Notes: generated from the letters alone by a model not told the origin. A stretch of 64,000 nt of DNA from an uncultured Lachnospiraceae bacterium (GCA_934364805.1 CAKRMH010000002.1:124001-188000); one strand, 5' to 3'; counted from the stretch's first letter, positions 34,367 through 43,375 are shown. A program made the numbers and translations.

Positions 34367-35848
34367 TTACTCTTTTCTTGTTAATTTCGTTCTTTTGTCC
34401 CTTTTTGCATAAATCGGCCTTTTGGTGATCCTGCGAAGCGGAAAACGCCACAAAAAATCCCTCTGATCCTCATAACCAGTAAGTTCCGGTCCGACAAAAG
34501 GCATCAGATACGGAATTCCAAAACTTGTCAGATGGGACAGATGTATGAGCACCATCAGCAGACTGATCAGGAATCCGAAATATCCAAGCCATGCACAGAC
34601 TGCAATAAACACAAACTTCAATATCCGGAAAGAAAATGCAAATTCTTCATTCGGTATTGCAAACGAACACAGCGCTGTAAATGCAACGATGATCACAACG
34701 ATCGGACTGACCAGATTTGCTTCAACCGCAGCCTGTCCGATAATAAGTCCGCCCACAATACCGATCGTATTGCCCATGGCACCAGGAAGACGTACTCCGG
34801 CTTCCCGAAGCAGTTCAAATGAGATTTCCATAAGCAGGACCTCAAATACCGCCGGGAACGGAACCCCCTGCCTTGCAGCCTGAAACGAAAGCAGAAGCGT
34901 TGTCGGCAGCACCTGTGTATGAAAATTCGTAACAGCCAGATAAAGCCCCGGAAACGTCATTGCAAAAAACGAGGCGATGTAACGCAGAAGTCTGCCAAAC
35001 GTAGCCACTTCCCACCGGTTATAGTAATCGTCACTCGTTTTGATAAAAGAGTTATAATCCGTCGGAAGAATGAGCGCAACGGGTGAATTGTCCGAAAGAA
35101 CAACGACTCTTCCTTCAAGGATCGCCATTGCAGCCCGGTCCGGCCTCTGTGTCGTCTGAAACTGTGGAAAAGGGGAATACCACTTCTCTTCTGCCAGCTG
35201 CTCTATGACTCCGCTGTCGAGTACTCCATCGATTTCATAACGGTTCAGTCTTTTTTCCACTTCCGCAATAATCTCCGGATACGCCAGATCTTCCATATAA
35301 ACCAGATTTACATTGGTGTGGGAGCGCACCCCGGGGCGCATCTCCTTTACTTTTACCTTTGTGGAACGCACCCTTTTACGGATCAGAGCAGTATTCACCT
35401 TGATGGAATCAGCAAATCCCTCATTGGACCCGCGGATTACCTTCTCCGAGTCTGCTTCCGTCACTCCCATATTCGGATAGCCTTTGTCCGAGATTTTTAA
35501 AGCTTTTGGATATCCATCCACAAACAGGATCGCATCGCCTGTCAGCATGCCCTGTGCTGCCTCCTCCATTGTTTCAAATGGGGTAACATCTGCGATTCCA
35601 AGTGCATTCTTGTCGAGTATTTCTACAATTTCTTCTCCTGGTGCCTGCTCCAGATAGCTAAGCAGACGTCCCAGTGCAGTTGTCTCCATCAGGATATTGC
35701 TCACCGCCACCTCAATATATGCAAGAAAACACCGGATATTTTTCTTTTTTCCAAGCATCATCTCACGCATTTTGATATCCGAACAGTCTTTATAAATCTG
35801 CCGGTAAGCCTTCATATTTTCCTTGATATTTTCTGAAACAGATGTCAT
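34367..35848 (-). CDS. GerA-family spore germination protein
   Basis: A-subunit of a spore germinant receptor in the spore inner membrane. 493 residues: a soluble N-terminal region of about 240 residues, then the GerA core (DSGVIEQLAEEKWYSPFPQFQTTQRPDRAAMAILEGRVV). Membrane segments include FFAMTFPGLYLAVTNFHTQVLPT, EVLLMEISFELLREAGVRLP and the conserved GNTIGIVGGLIIGQAAVEA. Forms an operon with the B-C fusion immediately downstream. Forespore-specific (sigma-G) control is expected, but I could not place a convincing promoter because a palindromic repeat ends about 40 bases upstream. Confidence 0.94.
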   Translation of the reverse strand: MTSVSENIKENMKAYRQIYKDCSDIKMREMMLGKKKNIRCFLAYIEVAVSNILMETTALGRLLSYLEQAPGEEIVEILDKNALGIADVTPFETMEEAAQGMLTGDAILFVDGYPKALKISDKGYPNMGVTEADSEKVIRGSNEGFADSIKVNTALIRKRVRSTKVKVKEMRPGVRSHTNVNLVYMEDLAYPEIIAEVEKRLNRYEIDGVLDSGVIEQLAEEKWYSPFPQFQTTQRPDRAAMAILEGRVVVLSDNSPVALILPTDYNSFIKTSDDYYNRWEVATFGRLLRYIASFFAMTFPGLYLAVTNFHTQVLPTTLLLSFQAARQGVPFPAVFEVLLMEISFELLREAGVRLPGAMGNTIGIVGGLIIGQAAVEANLVSPIVVIIVAFTALCSFAIPNEEFAFSFRILKFVFIAVCAWLGYFGFLISLLMVLIHLSHLTSFGIPYLMPFVGPELTGYEDQRDFLWRFPLRRITKRPIYAKRDKRTKLTRKE

Positions 35849-35884
35849 ATTGGTATCTCACTTCCTAATAAAGAGCTTTTTGCA

Positions 35885-36013
35885 TTATAGGATTAAGGTG
35901 TCAAAAGGTGGCTTTTCGATTCGTGGCTGGCAAATTGCACCAAACAGCGACTGATTTTGTGCAATTTGCTAATTCAAAATTAAAAACTACCTTTTGACAC
36001 CTTAATTTTTATA
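35885..36013. mobile_element. 129-bp palindromic repeat, short form of the element at 17.3 kb
   Basis: The left arm TTATAGGATTAAGGTGTCAAAAGG mirrors the right arm (inverse of CCTTTTGACACCTTAATTTTTATA), and both match the outer arms of the long copy. The interior GTGGCTGGCAAATTGCAC and GAATTAGCAAATTGCAC correspond to the two different inner arms of the long copy, joined at TTTTGTGC. The central 190 bases with twin hairpins are missing. No coding potential. Confidence 0.72.
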
Positions 36014-36043
36014 AAAAAGGAACAGACAAAATTGTCTGTTCCT
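36011..36043 (-). terminator. terminator of the ispE-gntR operon
   Basis: AGGAACAGACAA / TTGTCTGTTCCT, 12 bp with a 2-base centre, followed on the minus strand by TTTTTTATAAAAA. Its U-run merges with the end of the palindromic repeat. Confidence 0.88.
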
Positions 36044-36066
36044 AGTATGGTTTATCCCATGAGGAT

Positions 36067-36741
36067 TTATTCCTGTTCCCGAATAATTTCTTTGACTGCA
36101 GATGCCTGATTCTCAATATGCGTGTGCATCGCCCGGACTACTTCATCCTGGTTCCGCGCATATAAGGCCTCCACGATTGCTTCGTGTTCCCCGATCAGTG
36201 TCGGATAATTCTTCTCTTCCTTCAGATATTCCACGCGATAGCGATAGATCTGCTCGCGAAGATTATTGAGCATGCTTACAAGCTTTGGATTCCCTGTTGC
36301 CTCATAGATCACATCATGAAAGCTGACATCCGCTTCTGCGATCCGCTTCACATCATGACTTCTTGTACTTTCCACAAATGTCTCTTTGATCGTTTCTAAC
36401 TGTTTTAACTGATCCTCTGTCATTCTTGTGCATGCAATCTTAGCAGCAAGTTCATCCAGCGCTTCACGGATCTCAAGAACATCTTCCATATCCTTTTCGG
36501 TCATCCTTGCCACTTCTGCGCCTTTGCGCGGAATTGTCACTGCGAGACCTTCCTGTTCAAGCATACGAATTGCTTCACGGATCGGTGTTCGGCTGACCCC
36601 AAGTTTCGCTGCAAGCTGAAGTTCCATCAGACGCTCTCCTGGTTTTAATTCCCCCTTCAGGATTGCTTCTCTTAAAGTATTAAAAACTACGTCTCTTAGT
36701 GGCAGATAAGCATTCATATTTAATGTTAAGTTGTCTGTCAT
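36067..36741 (-). CDS. GntR family transcriptional regulator (FadR/FCD subfamily)
   Basis: 224-residue regulator. The winged HTH (about 13-75) has PLRDVVFNTLREAILKGELKPGERL, then LAAKLGVSRTPIREAIRMLEQEGL. The all-helical FCD effector domain (about 85-215) has metal/ligand residues in ADVSFHDVIYEATGNPKL and the late TLIGEHEAIVEALYARN. It is cotranscribed with ispE, a pairing common in clostridia although the effector is unknown. A TTGTATACAA palindrome before ispE is a possible operator. Confidence 0.92.
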   Translation of the reverse strand: MTDNLTLNMNAYLPLRDVVFNTLREAILKGELKPGERLMELQLAAKLGVSRTPIREAIRMLEQEGLAVTIPRKGAEVARMTEKDMEDVLEIREALDELAAKIACTRMTEDQLKQLETIKETFVESTRSHDVKRIAEADVSFHDVIYEATGNPKLVSMLNNLREQIYRYRVEYLKEEKNYPTLIGEHEAIVEALYARNQDEVVRAMHTHIENQASAVKEIIREQE

Positions 36742-36759
36742 TTTATCGATCTCCTGTTT

Positions 36760-37635
36760 TTATTTTCTCCGGTTATTGTATATGGATGTAAGATAAAGCT
36801 GCTTTGCAAGTCCCGTCTGTTTCATGTCATCATATGCCTTTTTTGCCTGCTTCTCATTCTCAAACAGCCCAAATACGGTTGGCCCGCTTCCGCTCATCAT
36901 AGAATTCACTGCACCGGAATGCATCATCTGTTCTTTGATCTGTGCGATCACCGGATAATTTGGAATCGTTACCGTCTCTAAAACGTTCCCCATATCTCTG
37001 GCAGCTGCCTGCAGATCCTTATTGCGGATATCCTGTATTAATCTATCAATATCCGGGTGCACCGTGTGTTCATCCAGTTTCAGATTCTGATATACAAACT
37101 TTGTCGATACCGAAATCTGTGGTTTTGCGATCAGAACCGGGCATTTTACCATTGGTGGAAGCTGCTTAAGCTTCTCTCCGATACCCTCTGCAAGCGCAGT
37201 TCCTCTCATCAGACAGTATGGCACATCAGCACCGATTGTTACCCCACGTTCCATCAGCGCCTGTCTGGAGAGCTTCAGTCCGAAAAGCTGGTTCATCCCG
37301 TACAACATTGCAGCAGCATCGCTGCTTCCGCCTGCCATTCCCGCTGCGACCGGAATCCTCTTTAAAAGATCTACCCGAACCCCTTCACGGATGCCAAATT
37401 CATCCATCAGCAGCTTTCCCGCTTTGTAAACCAGATTGTTCTCATTGACCGGAAGAAATGGCAGATTGGAATGAATCTCAATCCCCGTTGTTTTCATCTT
37501 TGTGATCTTCAGCCGGTCATATAAATGAATGGTCTGCATGATCATGCGTACCTCATGGTATCCATCTTCTCTTCTTCTGACAACGTCCAGGCCAAGATTG
37601 ATCTTAGCAAGTGCCTTTAATGAAATATCATCCAT
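36760..37635 (-). CDS. ispE: 4-diphosphocytidyl-2-C-methyl-D-erythritol kinase
   Basis: GHMP kinase of the MEP isoprenoid pathway, phosphorylating CDP-ME. 291 residues. KALAKINLGLDVVRRREDGYHEV at the N-terminus, the ATP-binding IPVAAGMAGGSSDAAAMLYG near 91-110, and the C-terminal MMSGSGPTVFGLFE are all characteristic. AGGAG precedes the start, and a near-consensus promoter lies upstream. The GntR gene follows 18 bases downstream. Confidence 0.96.
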   Translation of the reverse strand: MDDISLKALAKINLGLDVVRRREDGYHEVRMIMQTIHLYDRLKITKMKTTGIEIHSNLPFLPVNENNLVYKAGKLLMDEFGIREGVRVDLLKRIPVAAGMAGGSSDAAAMLYGMNQLFGLKLSRQALMERGVTIGADVPYCLMRGTALAEGIGEKLKQLPPMVKCPVLIAKPQISVSTKFVYQNLKLDEHTVHPDIDRLIQDIRNKDLQAAARDMGNVLETVTIPNYPVIAQIKEQMMHSGAVNSMMSGSGPTVFGLFENEKQAKKAYDDMKQTGLAKQLYLTSIYNNRRK

Positions 37636-37653
37636 TTGTTTTTCTCCTGTATT

Positions 37654-37663
37654 TTGTATACAA
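37654..37663. promoter_or_regulatory. TTGTATACAA palindrome between ispE promoter and start
   Basis: Perfect palindrome lying between the -10 box and the ribosome site of ispE, where a bound repressor would block transcription. Its downstream operon partner is a GntR-type regulator. Confidence 0.4.
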
Positions 37664-37667
37664 TACG

Positions 37668-37696
37668 ATTATACTATGAGAAAATGGGAAAAGCAA
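37668..37696 (-). promoter_or_regulatory. SigA promoter for ispE-gntR
   Basis: TTGCTT, 17-base spacer, TATAAT on the minus strand, 33 bases before the start codon. Confidence 0.75.
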
Positions 37697-37806
37697 CATC
37701 GGAATTTCTACTCTTATTATACTCCATGCGCGATCCATAGATAAGTGAGCACACGCTCTGATATTGTACTTTTTTTCTCATTTAATCTCAGTTTCATGGG
37801 CATCTG

Positions 37807-38750
37807 CTAACCTAAAAAAGCAGCTCCGATTATTCCGGCATCGTTTCCAAGCTCTGATGTTACGATTGGCGGAATCTCTCCCAGCTCCCCTCCAAAACAC
37901 TCTTTTGCAACCAGCTTTTGCAGCTGATCTGTAAGATAATTTTTCTGGGCAGACACTCCACCTCCAAGGATCACAACTTCCGGCCGGAAGATGTTGATAA
38001 GATTGGCAATTCCAGTAGCCAGATCCTTTTCGTATTCGGATACAACCTGGACAGCTGCCTCATCTTTCTGTTTTTCTGCTTCGAAAATAATCCTTCCGTC
38101 AATGGTTTCCGGATTATTCCCAGAAAGGATGTTCATCTGCGAATCCGGATATTTTTCTGCCTTCTCTCTTGCAGATTTCATCAGTGCAGATGCCGATGCA
38201 TACATTTCCAGGCATCCTCTTCTTCCGCAGCTGCAGAGCCGCCCGTTCCGCTCGATTACCATATGTCCCGGCTCACATCCTCCCCGTAACGGGCCAAGAA
38301 AGATCCTGCCATCCATGATCACGCCACCGCCGACACCGGTTCCCAGTGTCAGAAGGATTGCATTTTCCGCCCTTTGGCTGCGCCTCCTAATGTCTCTCCA
38401 AGCGCCGCAGCATCTGCATCATTTGCCAGATACATGGGAATGTCCACCTGTTCCTTGAGCCATGCAAGGATCGGTACATTCTCCCATCGGATGTTATTGG
38501 AATAAACCACTGTTCCCCGCACCGGATCTACCGTCCCCGGACATGCGATTCCAACCGATTCACATTGCTCCTCTGCGACATGATTCTCTTTCAGCAGCTC
38601 TTTGATCAGTGCTGCCATACGCCAAATGGTCTGTTTGGCAGACTCCGTCTCCGAATTTGTTTTGATCGTCTTTTTGTCCACGATCTGATATCTGTCATCC
38701 ACAAGTCCTGCCTTGATCGTCATCCCGCCAATATCAATTCCAACTCTCAT
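37807..38750 (-). pseudogene. ROK-family glucokinase, frameshifted
   Basis: The 5' part (from ATG at 38750, MRVGIDIGGMTIKAGLVDD with the ROK phosphate-binding loop) runs to LGGAAKG and then shifts out of frame, ending at a stop 22 bases later. The 3' part resumes in another frame as ENAILLTLGTGVGGGVIMDG (ATP/sugar site), with CEPGHMVIE and the zinc motif CSCGRRGCLE. One extra G in the GGG run at 38370-38372 would restore a continuous protein of about 315 residues. Either the gene is freshly inactivated or the base is a sequence error. AAGAGG precedes the start. Expected reaction: ATP-dependent phosphorylation of glucose. Confidence 0.85.
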
Positions 38751-38821
38751 ACCTTTTCCTCTTTTCATTGAGCATTTCATTATCAAAAGAATAACACGGC
38801 ATACGAGTTTTGTCCATTTGG

Positions 38822-38850
38822 TTGCACTTTTGCAGTTCCTATGTTATGAT
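38822..38850 (+). promoter_or_regulatory. SigA promoter for the PTS IIC-like gene
   Basis: TTGCAC, 17-base spacer, TATGAT, ending 49 bases before the start codon. Confidence 0.75.
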
Positions 38851-38899
38851 TCAGTTCAACAACTGACAAGACAGTAGTATGTACAGAAAGGATTTTTCA

Positions 38900-39973
38900 A
38901 TGATTATGGAAAAATGTAAAAAAATATTAAAGGAAATCTTTATTGATGGACTAAGCGGCATGGCTTCCGGATTATTTGCAACTCTGATCATCGGAACCAT
39001 CATCGTTCAGATCGGAACTCTTCTTCCTGGTTCTGCCGGAATGTATCTGACTTATATTGGAAAGCTGGCCCAGGCACTCACAGGTGCAGGTATCGGCTGC
39101 GGAGTTGCTGTTCGTTTAAAATCAAGCCCGCTTGTTACCATCTCAGCGCTTGCAGCCGGACAGATCGGTGCTTTTGCAAGCAAGATCATAGCCGGAACTG
39201 TTTTTGTGGACGGCACAGTTACCCTGACCGGTCCTGGCGAACCACTTGGTGCATTTATCGCAGTTATCGTGGCTGTTTACCTCGGTCGCCTCGTATCCGG
39301 CAAAACGCAGGTTGACATTCTGGTCACCCCATTTGTATGTATCGTATCCGGAGCAGCTGTCGGACTCATCCTTGGACCACCAATCTCTTCCTTCATGACA
39401 TGGCTTGGCTCTATTATCAACTGGGGAACGGAACAGGCACCTTTCCTTATGGGTATTGTTGTATCGGTATTAATGGGTATCATCCTGACACTTCCGATCA
39501 GTTCTGCTGCACTTGGAGTTATCCTTGGATTAAACGGTATCGCTGCCGGAGCTGCTACGATCGGATGCTGCGCAAACATGGTTGGCTTTGCAGTAGCCTC
39601 CTTCCGTGAGAACCGTTTTAACGGACTTCTTGCACAGGGACTCGGAACAAGTATGCTCCAGATCGGTAACATTGTAAAAAAGCCTGTGATCTGGCTTCCA
39701 GCCATTATCTCCAGCGCAATTCTTGGTCCGGTATCTACCATTGTTCTTCATATGACGAATAACAGCACAGGCTCCGGAATGGGAACTGCTGGTCTTGTCG
39801 GACAAATCAATGCTTATCAGGATATGACCACAGGCGGAATGTCTCCGGCTCTTGTCCTGTTCGAGATCATTCTTATGCACTTTGTACTTCCTGCCCTTCT
39901 TTCTTTTGGAATCTCGGAATTCATGCGGAAAAAAGGCTGGATCAAAGACGGTGACATGAAACTGGACGTGTAA
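38900..39973 (+). CDS. PTS_EIIC_2-type membrane permease
   Basis: 357 residues with about nine hydrophobic segments. It begins MIMEKCKKILKEIFIDGLSGMASGLFATLIIG, which with GLILGPPISSFMTWLGSIINW and GVILGLNGIAAGAATIGCCANMVGFAVAS matches the PTS transporter subunit IIC (PF13303-like) family. No IIA, IIB or HPr gene is adjacent, so whether it phosphorylates its substrate is unknown. Start is the ATG seven bases after AAAGGA; an upstream in-frame ATG overlaps that site. Confidence 0.88.
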   Translation: MIMEKCKKILKEIFIDGLSGMASGLFATLIIGTIIVQIGTLLPGSAGMYLTYIGKLAQALTGAGIGCGVAVRLKSSPLVTISALAAGQIGAFASKIIAGTVFVDGTVTLTGPGEPLGAFIAVIVAVYLGRLVSGKTQVDILVTPFVCIVSGAAVGLILGPPISSFMTWLGSIINWGTEQAPFLMGIVVSVLMGIILTLPISSAALGVILGLNGIAAGAATIGCCANMVGFAVASFRENRFNGLLAQGLGTSMLQIGNIVKKPVIWLPAIISSAILGPVSTIVLHMTNNSTGSGMGTAGLVGQINAYQDMTTGGMSPALVLFEIILMHFVLPALLSFGISEFMRKKGWIKDGDMKLDV

Positions 39974-40021
39974 TCGACTCATACGTTACACCTGTTTTTA
40001 TAAAACAAAATACAATCGTAA

Positions 40022-40065
40022 CAAAAAGAATGCAGGGATGTATAGTTACCGCTATACATCCCTGC
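40022..40065 (-). terminator. terminator between PTS-like gene and 40-kb hypothetical
   Basis: Perfect 14-bp stem GCAGGGATGTATAG / CTATACATCCCTGC. The minus-strand side is followed by ATTCTTTTT; the plus side has a weaker T-rich flank, so it probably serves both converging genes. Confidence 0.8.
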
Positions 40066-40090
40066 ATTCCTATTCTGACTTTGTCTGTTC

Positions 40091-40729
40091 TTATTCTTCC
40101 GTCTGTGTCTGGGACTCGTTTTTCCACTTGTTGAATTTCTCTTCGACCGCTTTATACGTATCCTGGGAAATAGATGGAAGATCCTTGCCCCACGCTTTGG
40201 TTGCCTGCTCAAAGCCTTTCTTGAAGGCATTTAAAAGTTCATCCGCTTTTGATGGATCATCTCCGGATAAAGCCTTCGCAAAATCCAAAATACGGTCAGA
40301 AGTCTGCTCAACTCCCCAGTATCCGTCCTCTGCGATATCTGCCTGTGCCTGTGCTTTTACCTCTGGAGAAACCGTAAAATCTCCACCAGCAAGGAATGAC
40401 CAGATACTGTCAGACTGTCCAAGTTTCTTTCCCTGCTGGGAAATCATCTGCTGAACCAGTTCTGTTAACTGTTGTGTTCTTTTCTCCGTATCTGCTTTCA
40501 TCTGTGCGACAATTGCTGCATGGTCTTTCTTCTGGGTTACACTGTCTTTCTTTGTAGCAGAAGTTTTCTCATAGACAGCTGCTGTGCTGTCAAATGTACC
40601 TGTTTTGGATACAGAGGTGCTGTCATTCTTCTTATCTGTCTTAGAAGCCGTATTCTCGGTCTTCTCACTCTTTGTTGTCTTAGCAGAAGCTGTACTTCCA
40701 TAGTAATTATTGATTGCATTTACACTCAT
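40091..40729 (-). CDS. uncharacterised soluble protein with low-complexity N-terminus
   Basis: 212 residues, no signal peptide or membrane segment. The first 60 residues are Ser/Thr/Lys-rich and probably disordered. A helical region follows (HAAIVAQMKADTEKRTQQLTELVQQMISQQGKKLG), then a compact C-terminal half with FTVSPEVKAQAQADIAEDGYWGVEQTSDRILDFAKALSGDDPS. I do not recognise the family. The GYWGVEQTSDRI block looks conserved-domain-like rather than random. Monocistronic, with AAGGAGG before the start. Confidence 0.7.
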   Translation of the reverse strand: MSVNAINNYYGSTASAKTTKSEKTENTASKTDKKNDSTSVSKTGTFDSTAAVYEKTSATKKDSVTQKKDHAAIVAQMKADTEKRTQQLTELVQQMISQQGKKLGQSDSIWSFLAGGDFTVSPEVKAQAQADIAEDGYWGVEQTSDRILDFAKALSGDDPSKADELLNAFKKGFEQATKAWGKDLPSISQDTYKAVEEKFNKWKNESQTQTEE

Positions 40730-40862
40730 TGATAACCCTCCTTGGTATCATGCGGGAATCCGTCCCGTCATTCCTGTGTATAAGTTTCTTTAATTATTAC
40801 ATCGGCAGTTTCTACTGATTTCTTAAGCTTTTCCAGAAAACATATCAAAACATCTGAACACT

Positions 40863-42572
40863 CTATCCCCGGAAACGATTCAGGCACGCAGCAATTTCAA
40901 GCTTTCTTGGTCTTGCAAGTCCATGGGTTCCGATTGCATCCATGCCTTTTTCATCTAACAGTCTCTCGATGTGGTCAAGAATCTGCTGCACGGTAAGCCT
41001 CTCATCTGCAAGTTTCTGATAAGTATAACGCAAAATGGCACCAAGCGCATTCATCTGTTCCTCATCCACCAGCTGTTCCACAAGACGCAGATCAATCTCA
41101 TTATGATCCACCGATATACTGTTCATGCCATTGGTACGGATTTTTGTCCGCGGATTGTCCAAAATACGGTTTTTATGAAGAATACGCTTTCCCTCATCAA
41201 TTGGAAAATATGATTTTCCTGCACCGGACATCGGAATACTTTCCACAGGCTTTTGCTGCGCTTCCAGTGCCTCCGCTTTTGCCATCTCCGTAATATCATA
41301 TGGATGATATTCCCGCATCTGGATGATCGTATCTGCCACATAAAAATACGCTCCACTGCTTCCTGCAACAAGGATTGTGGAAATCCCCTGTTTCTCATAG
41401 AGTTCCCGTACACGGTCGATAAACGGAATGATCGGTTCCTCGTCTGCATGTACCACGCGCTGCATCAGCCGGTCACGGATCATAAAATTGGTAGCACTTG
41501 TATCCTCATCCAGAAGCAGAACGGTTGCACCTGCTGAAATCCCTTCTGTCATGCCGGCTGCCTGGGATGTGCTTCCACTTGCATCCTCTGTGGAAAAATG
41601 ACAGGTATCCTTTCCGTTTGGAAGATTGCGGATAAAACAGGCGATATTTACATCATGCACAGGTCTTCCGTCTTCGGCCCGCGATTTTAATGCCGTATCC
41701 TCGCAGATCACAAACTCTCTTCCATCCCCCGCAATGTGATCATATACACCAAGTTCTAATGCATCCAGCAATGTGGATTTGCCATGGTATCCACCTCCGA
41801 CGATCAGTGTGATTCCTTTTCGGATTCCCATTCCACGGATAAAACCATGATTTGGAAGCGTAAATTCCACCTCCATGGATTCCGGCGACTGAAAAGCGAC
41901 CGCATTTTTCATCGGCAGGCTGGATGCACCACTTTCTCTCGGCAGAATTGCGCCATTTGCAACAAATGCGATCATTCCGGCGTCTTTCAGCATGCTGCGG
42001 AGCGCAGTCTGATCCTCCGAAAGTGCACGGACACGTTCGACTGTATCCTTCTGTTCGCTGGAATAACGGTTATAAAAAAGCGTTTTTCCCACACATTGCG
42101 GCAGAATATCAAAGAACACACGGATCAGTTCCCTGCTGTTTATCGTCCTTCCATTTGCCGGAAATCCCACCTGAAAACGCATGATGATACTTCCGTCTTT
42201 TGGATGGATCTGACACGCACTCCGGTCTAGGATCTCCTGTCCCGGTCTTGTAATAAAAACACGACCACTTTTTCCGCTTCCTTTTGCCACCCGGTCCATG
42301 GCTGCAATGCTTTTTCCAAAAACTCTCAGTAACTGATCCTGAAGCGCAATGCGTTTTTCCCGTGTGTTATACGTACAAACAGGGAAAGCCGCCTGCTTTC
42401 CCTGTATATGTACACTTAAATCAGACGGCGCTGCAAATGGATCCCCCTGTACATGATCGATTGAGAGTGTAAAACCATCAAATTCATAGCTTCCTTTTGT
42501 ATCCTTGTATGCCGGATACCCCTTATGATCAATTTTCTGTAGTAACGTTCTTAATGCCTGTGCATTTGCCAT
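40863..42572 (-). CDS. ABC-class predicted ATPase (PF09818-like)
   Basis: 569-residue cytosolic ATPase. The N-terminal 240 residues are specific to this family (RTLLQKIDHKGYPAYKDTKG at the start, SGKSGRVFITRPGQEIL). The Walker A is IVGGGYHGKSTLLDALELGVY near 255-275 and the Walker B ATVLLLDEDTSATNFMIRD near 350-368. The sequence SSGAYFYVADTIIQM resembles an ABC H-loop region. No transmembrane partner is fused. The function is unknown in all relatives I know. Start moved to the second Met, eight bases after AAGGAG. Operon with the YhfC-like gene 14 bases upstream. Confidence 0.85.
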   Translation of the reverse strand: MANAQALRTLLQKIDHKGYPAYKDTKGSYEFDGFTLSIDHVQGDPFAAPSDLSVHIQGKQAAFPVCTYNTREKRIALQDQLLRVFGKSIAAMDRVAKGSGKSGRVFITRPGQEILDRSACQIHPKDGSIIMRFQVGFPANGRTINSRELIRVFFDILPQCVGKTLFYNRYSSEQKDTVERVRALSEDQTALRSMLKDAGMIAFVANGAILPRESGASSLPMKNAVAFQSPESMEVEFTLPNHGFIRGMGIRKGITLIVGGGYHGKSTLLDALELGVYDHIAGDGREFVICEDTALKSRAEDGRPVHDVNIACFIRNLPNGKDTCHFSTEDASGSTSQAAGMTEGISAGATVLLLDEDTSATNFMIRDRLMQRVVHADEEPIIPFIDRVRELYEKQGISTILVAGSSGAYFYVADTIIQMREYHPYDITEMAKAEALEAQQKPVESIPMSGAGKSYFPIDEGKRILHKNRILDNPRTKIRTNGMNSISVDHNEIDLRLVEQLVDEEQMNALGAILRYTYQKLADERLTVQQILDHIERLLDEKGMDAIGTHGLARPRKLEIAACLNRFRG

Positions 42573-42586
42573 GCTCATTTCTCCTT

Positions 42587-43375
42587 TTATGCACTTTTGT
42601 ACATTTTAGTTGTCTTTAAAGCAAACCAAAGTACAACCGCAACAGCTGCCAGAAGTATCACTTCCGCCACCAGCAGTGGAAAATAATGTCCACAAAGCAC
42701 AATGGTAAAATCTACTGCAAAATGGATCAGATATGCTGCTGCAATATATTTTTTCTGTCCGCTTTTTACTGCTTTGAATACTATTAATGATAACGCAATC
42801 TGTAAAACAACTGCAAGTACTCTTTCAGCACCTCCCAGATAAAACTGGTAAGCCGGTGTTGTCCATAAAGACTGAAGTGCTGTATATGTCTGCTGTTTTG
42901 TCGGAGCATCCATAAGCTGTAAGCTTTTTTCCATCATACCACTGTTGATGCTGAGAGCACTTACAATGTTTCCAATATAAGTAATTCCCCCAACCACAAT
43001 TGCCTCAAAACCACCGTGACCGATTCCATACATCACTGCATTCGGAAAATCAAGGTTTTTCTTCAAAAAATGCTTCATTGCAAACCAGCGTCCGGTTTCC
43101 TCAAAAACCGCTGCAGCACATCCGCCATAAAGCGCATACAGCCAGATGTTATCAGTCAGCTTCGTTCCTGTAATGGTAAGCACAACCGCATGAAGAATCT
43201 GCTCAAGCACCAGTGCCATTACAAAAAACACACCACATCCAATAAAAAATGAAGATAACTTTGCTCCTAATTTTACTTTTCCGACAATTACCAGAATAAC
43301 CGGAAGCAAGATCGTCACAACTGCGACAACTACCATTGCTGTAATTGCTGCTCCTGATACATTTCCAAACTCCAT
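42587..43375 (-). CDS. YhfC-family intramembrane metalloprotease-like protein
   Basis: 262 residues with seven or eight hydrophobic segments. Two motifs stand out, FEETGRW near 95 and GIGHGGFEAI near 120; the EE and His residues are the presumed metal-binding or catalytic groups of the YhfC/PrsW-like families. A third His lies in AAYLIHFAVDF. Proteolytic activity is inferred from the family, not shown. Start is uncertain between two Met four codons apart; AAAGGA fits the second better. Cotranscribed with the ABC-class ATPase. Confidence 0.82.
   Translation of the reverse strand: MEFGNVSGAAITAMVVVAVVTILLPVILVIVGKVKLGAKLSSFFIGCGVFFVMALVLEQILHAVVLTITGTKLTDNIWLYALYGGCAAAVFEETGRWFAMKHFLKKNLDFPNAVMYGIGHGGFEAIVVGGITYIGNIVSALSINSGMMEKSLQLMDAPTKQQTYTALQSLWTTPAYQFYLGGAERVLAVVLQIALSLIVFKAVKSGQKKYIAAAYLIHFAVDFTIVLCGHYFPLLVAEVILLAAVAVVLWFALKTTKMYKSA

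Noticed and set aside
35870..35912. TTGACA and TATAAT in the left arm of the short palindrome, pointing toward the gerA-type gene
   Set aside because: The two boxes are only 9 bases apart, too close for a SigA promoter; the long copy has the same spacing.
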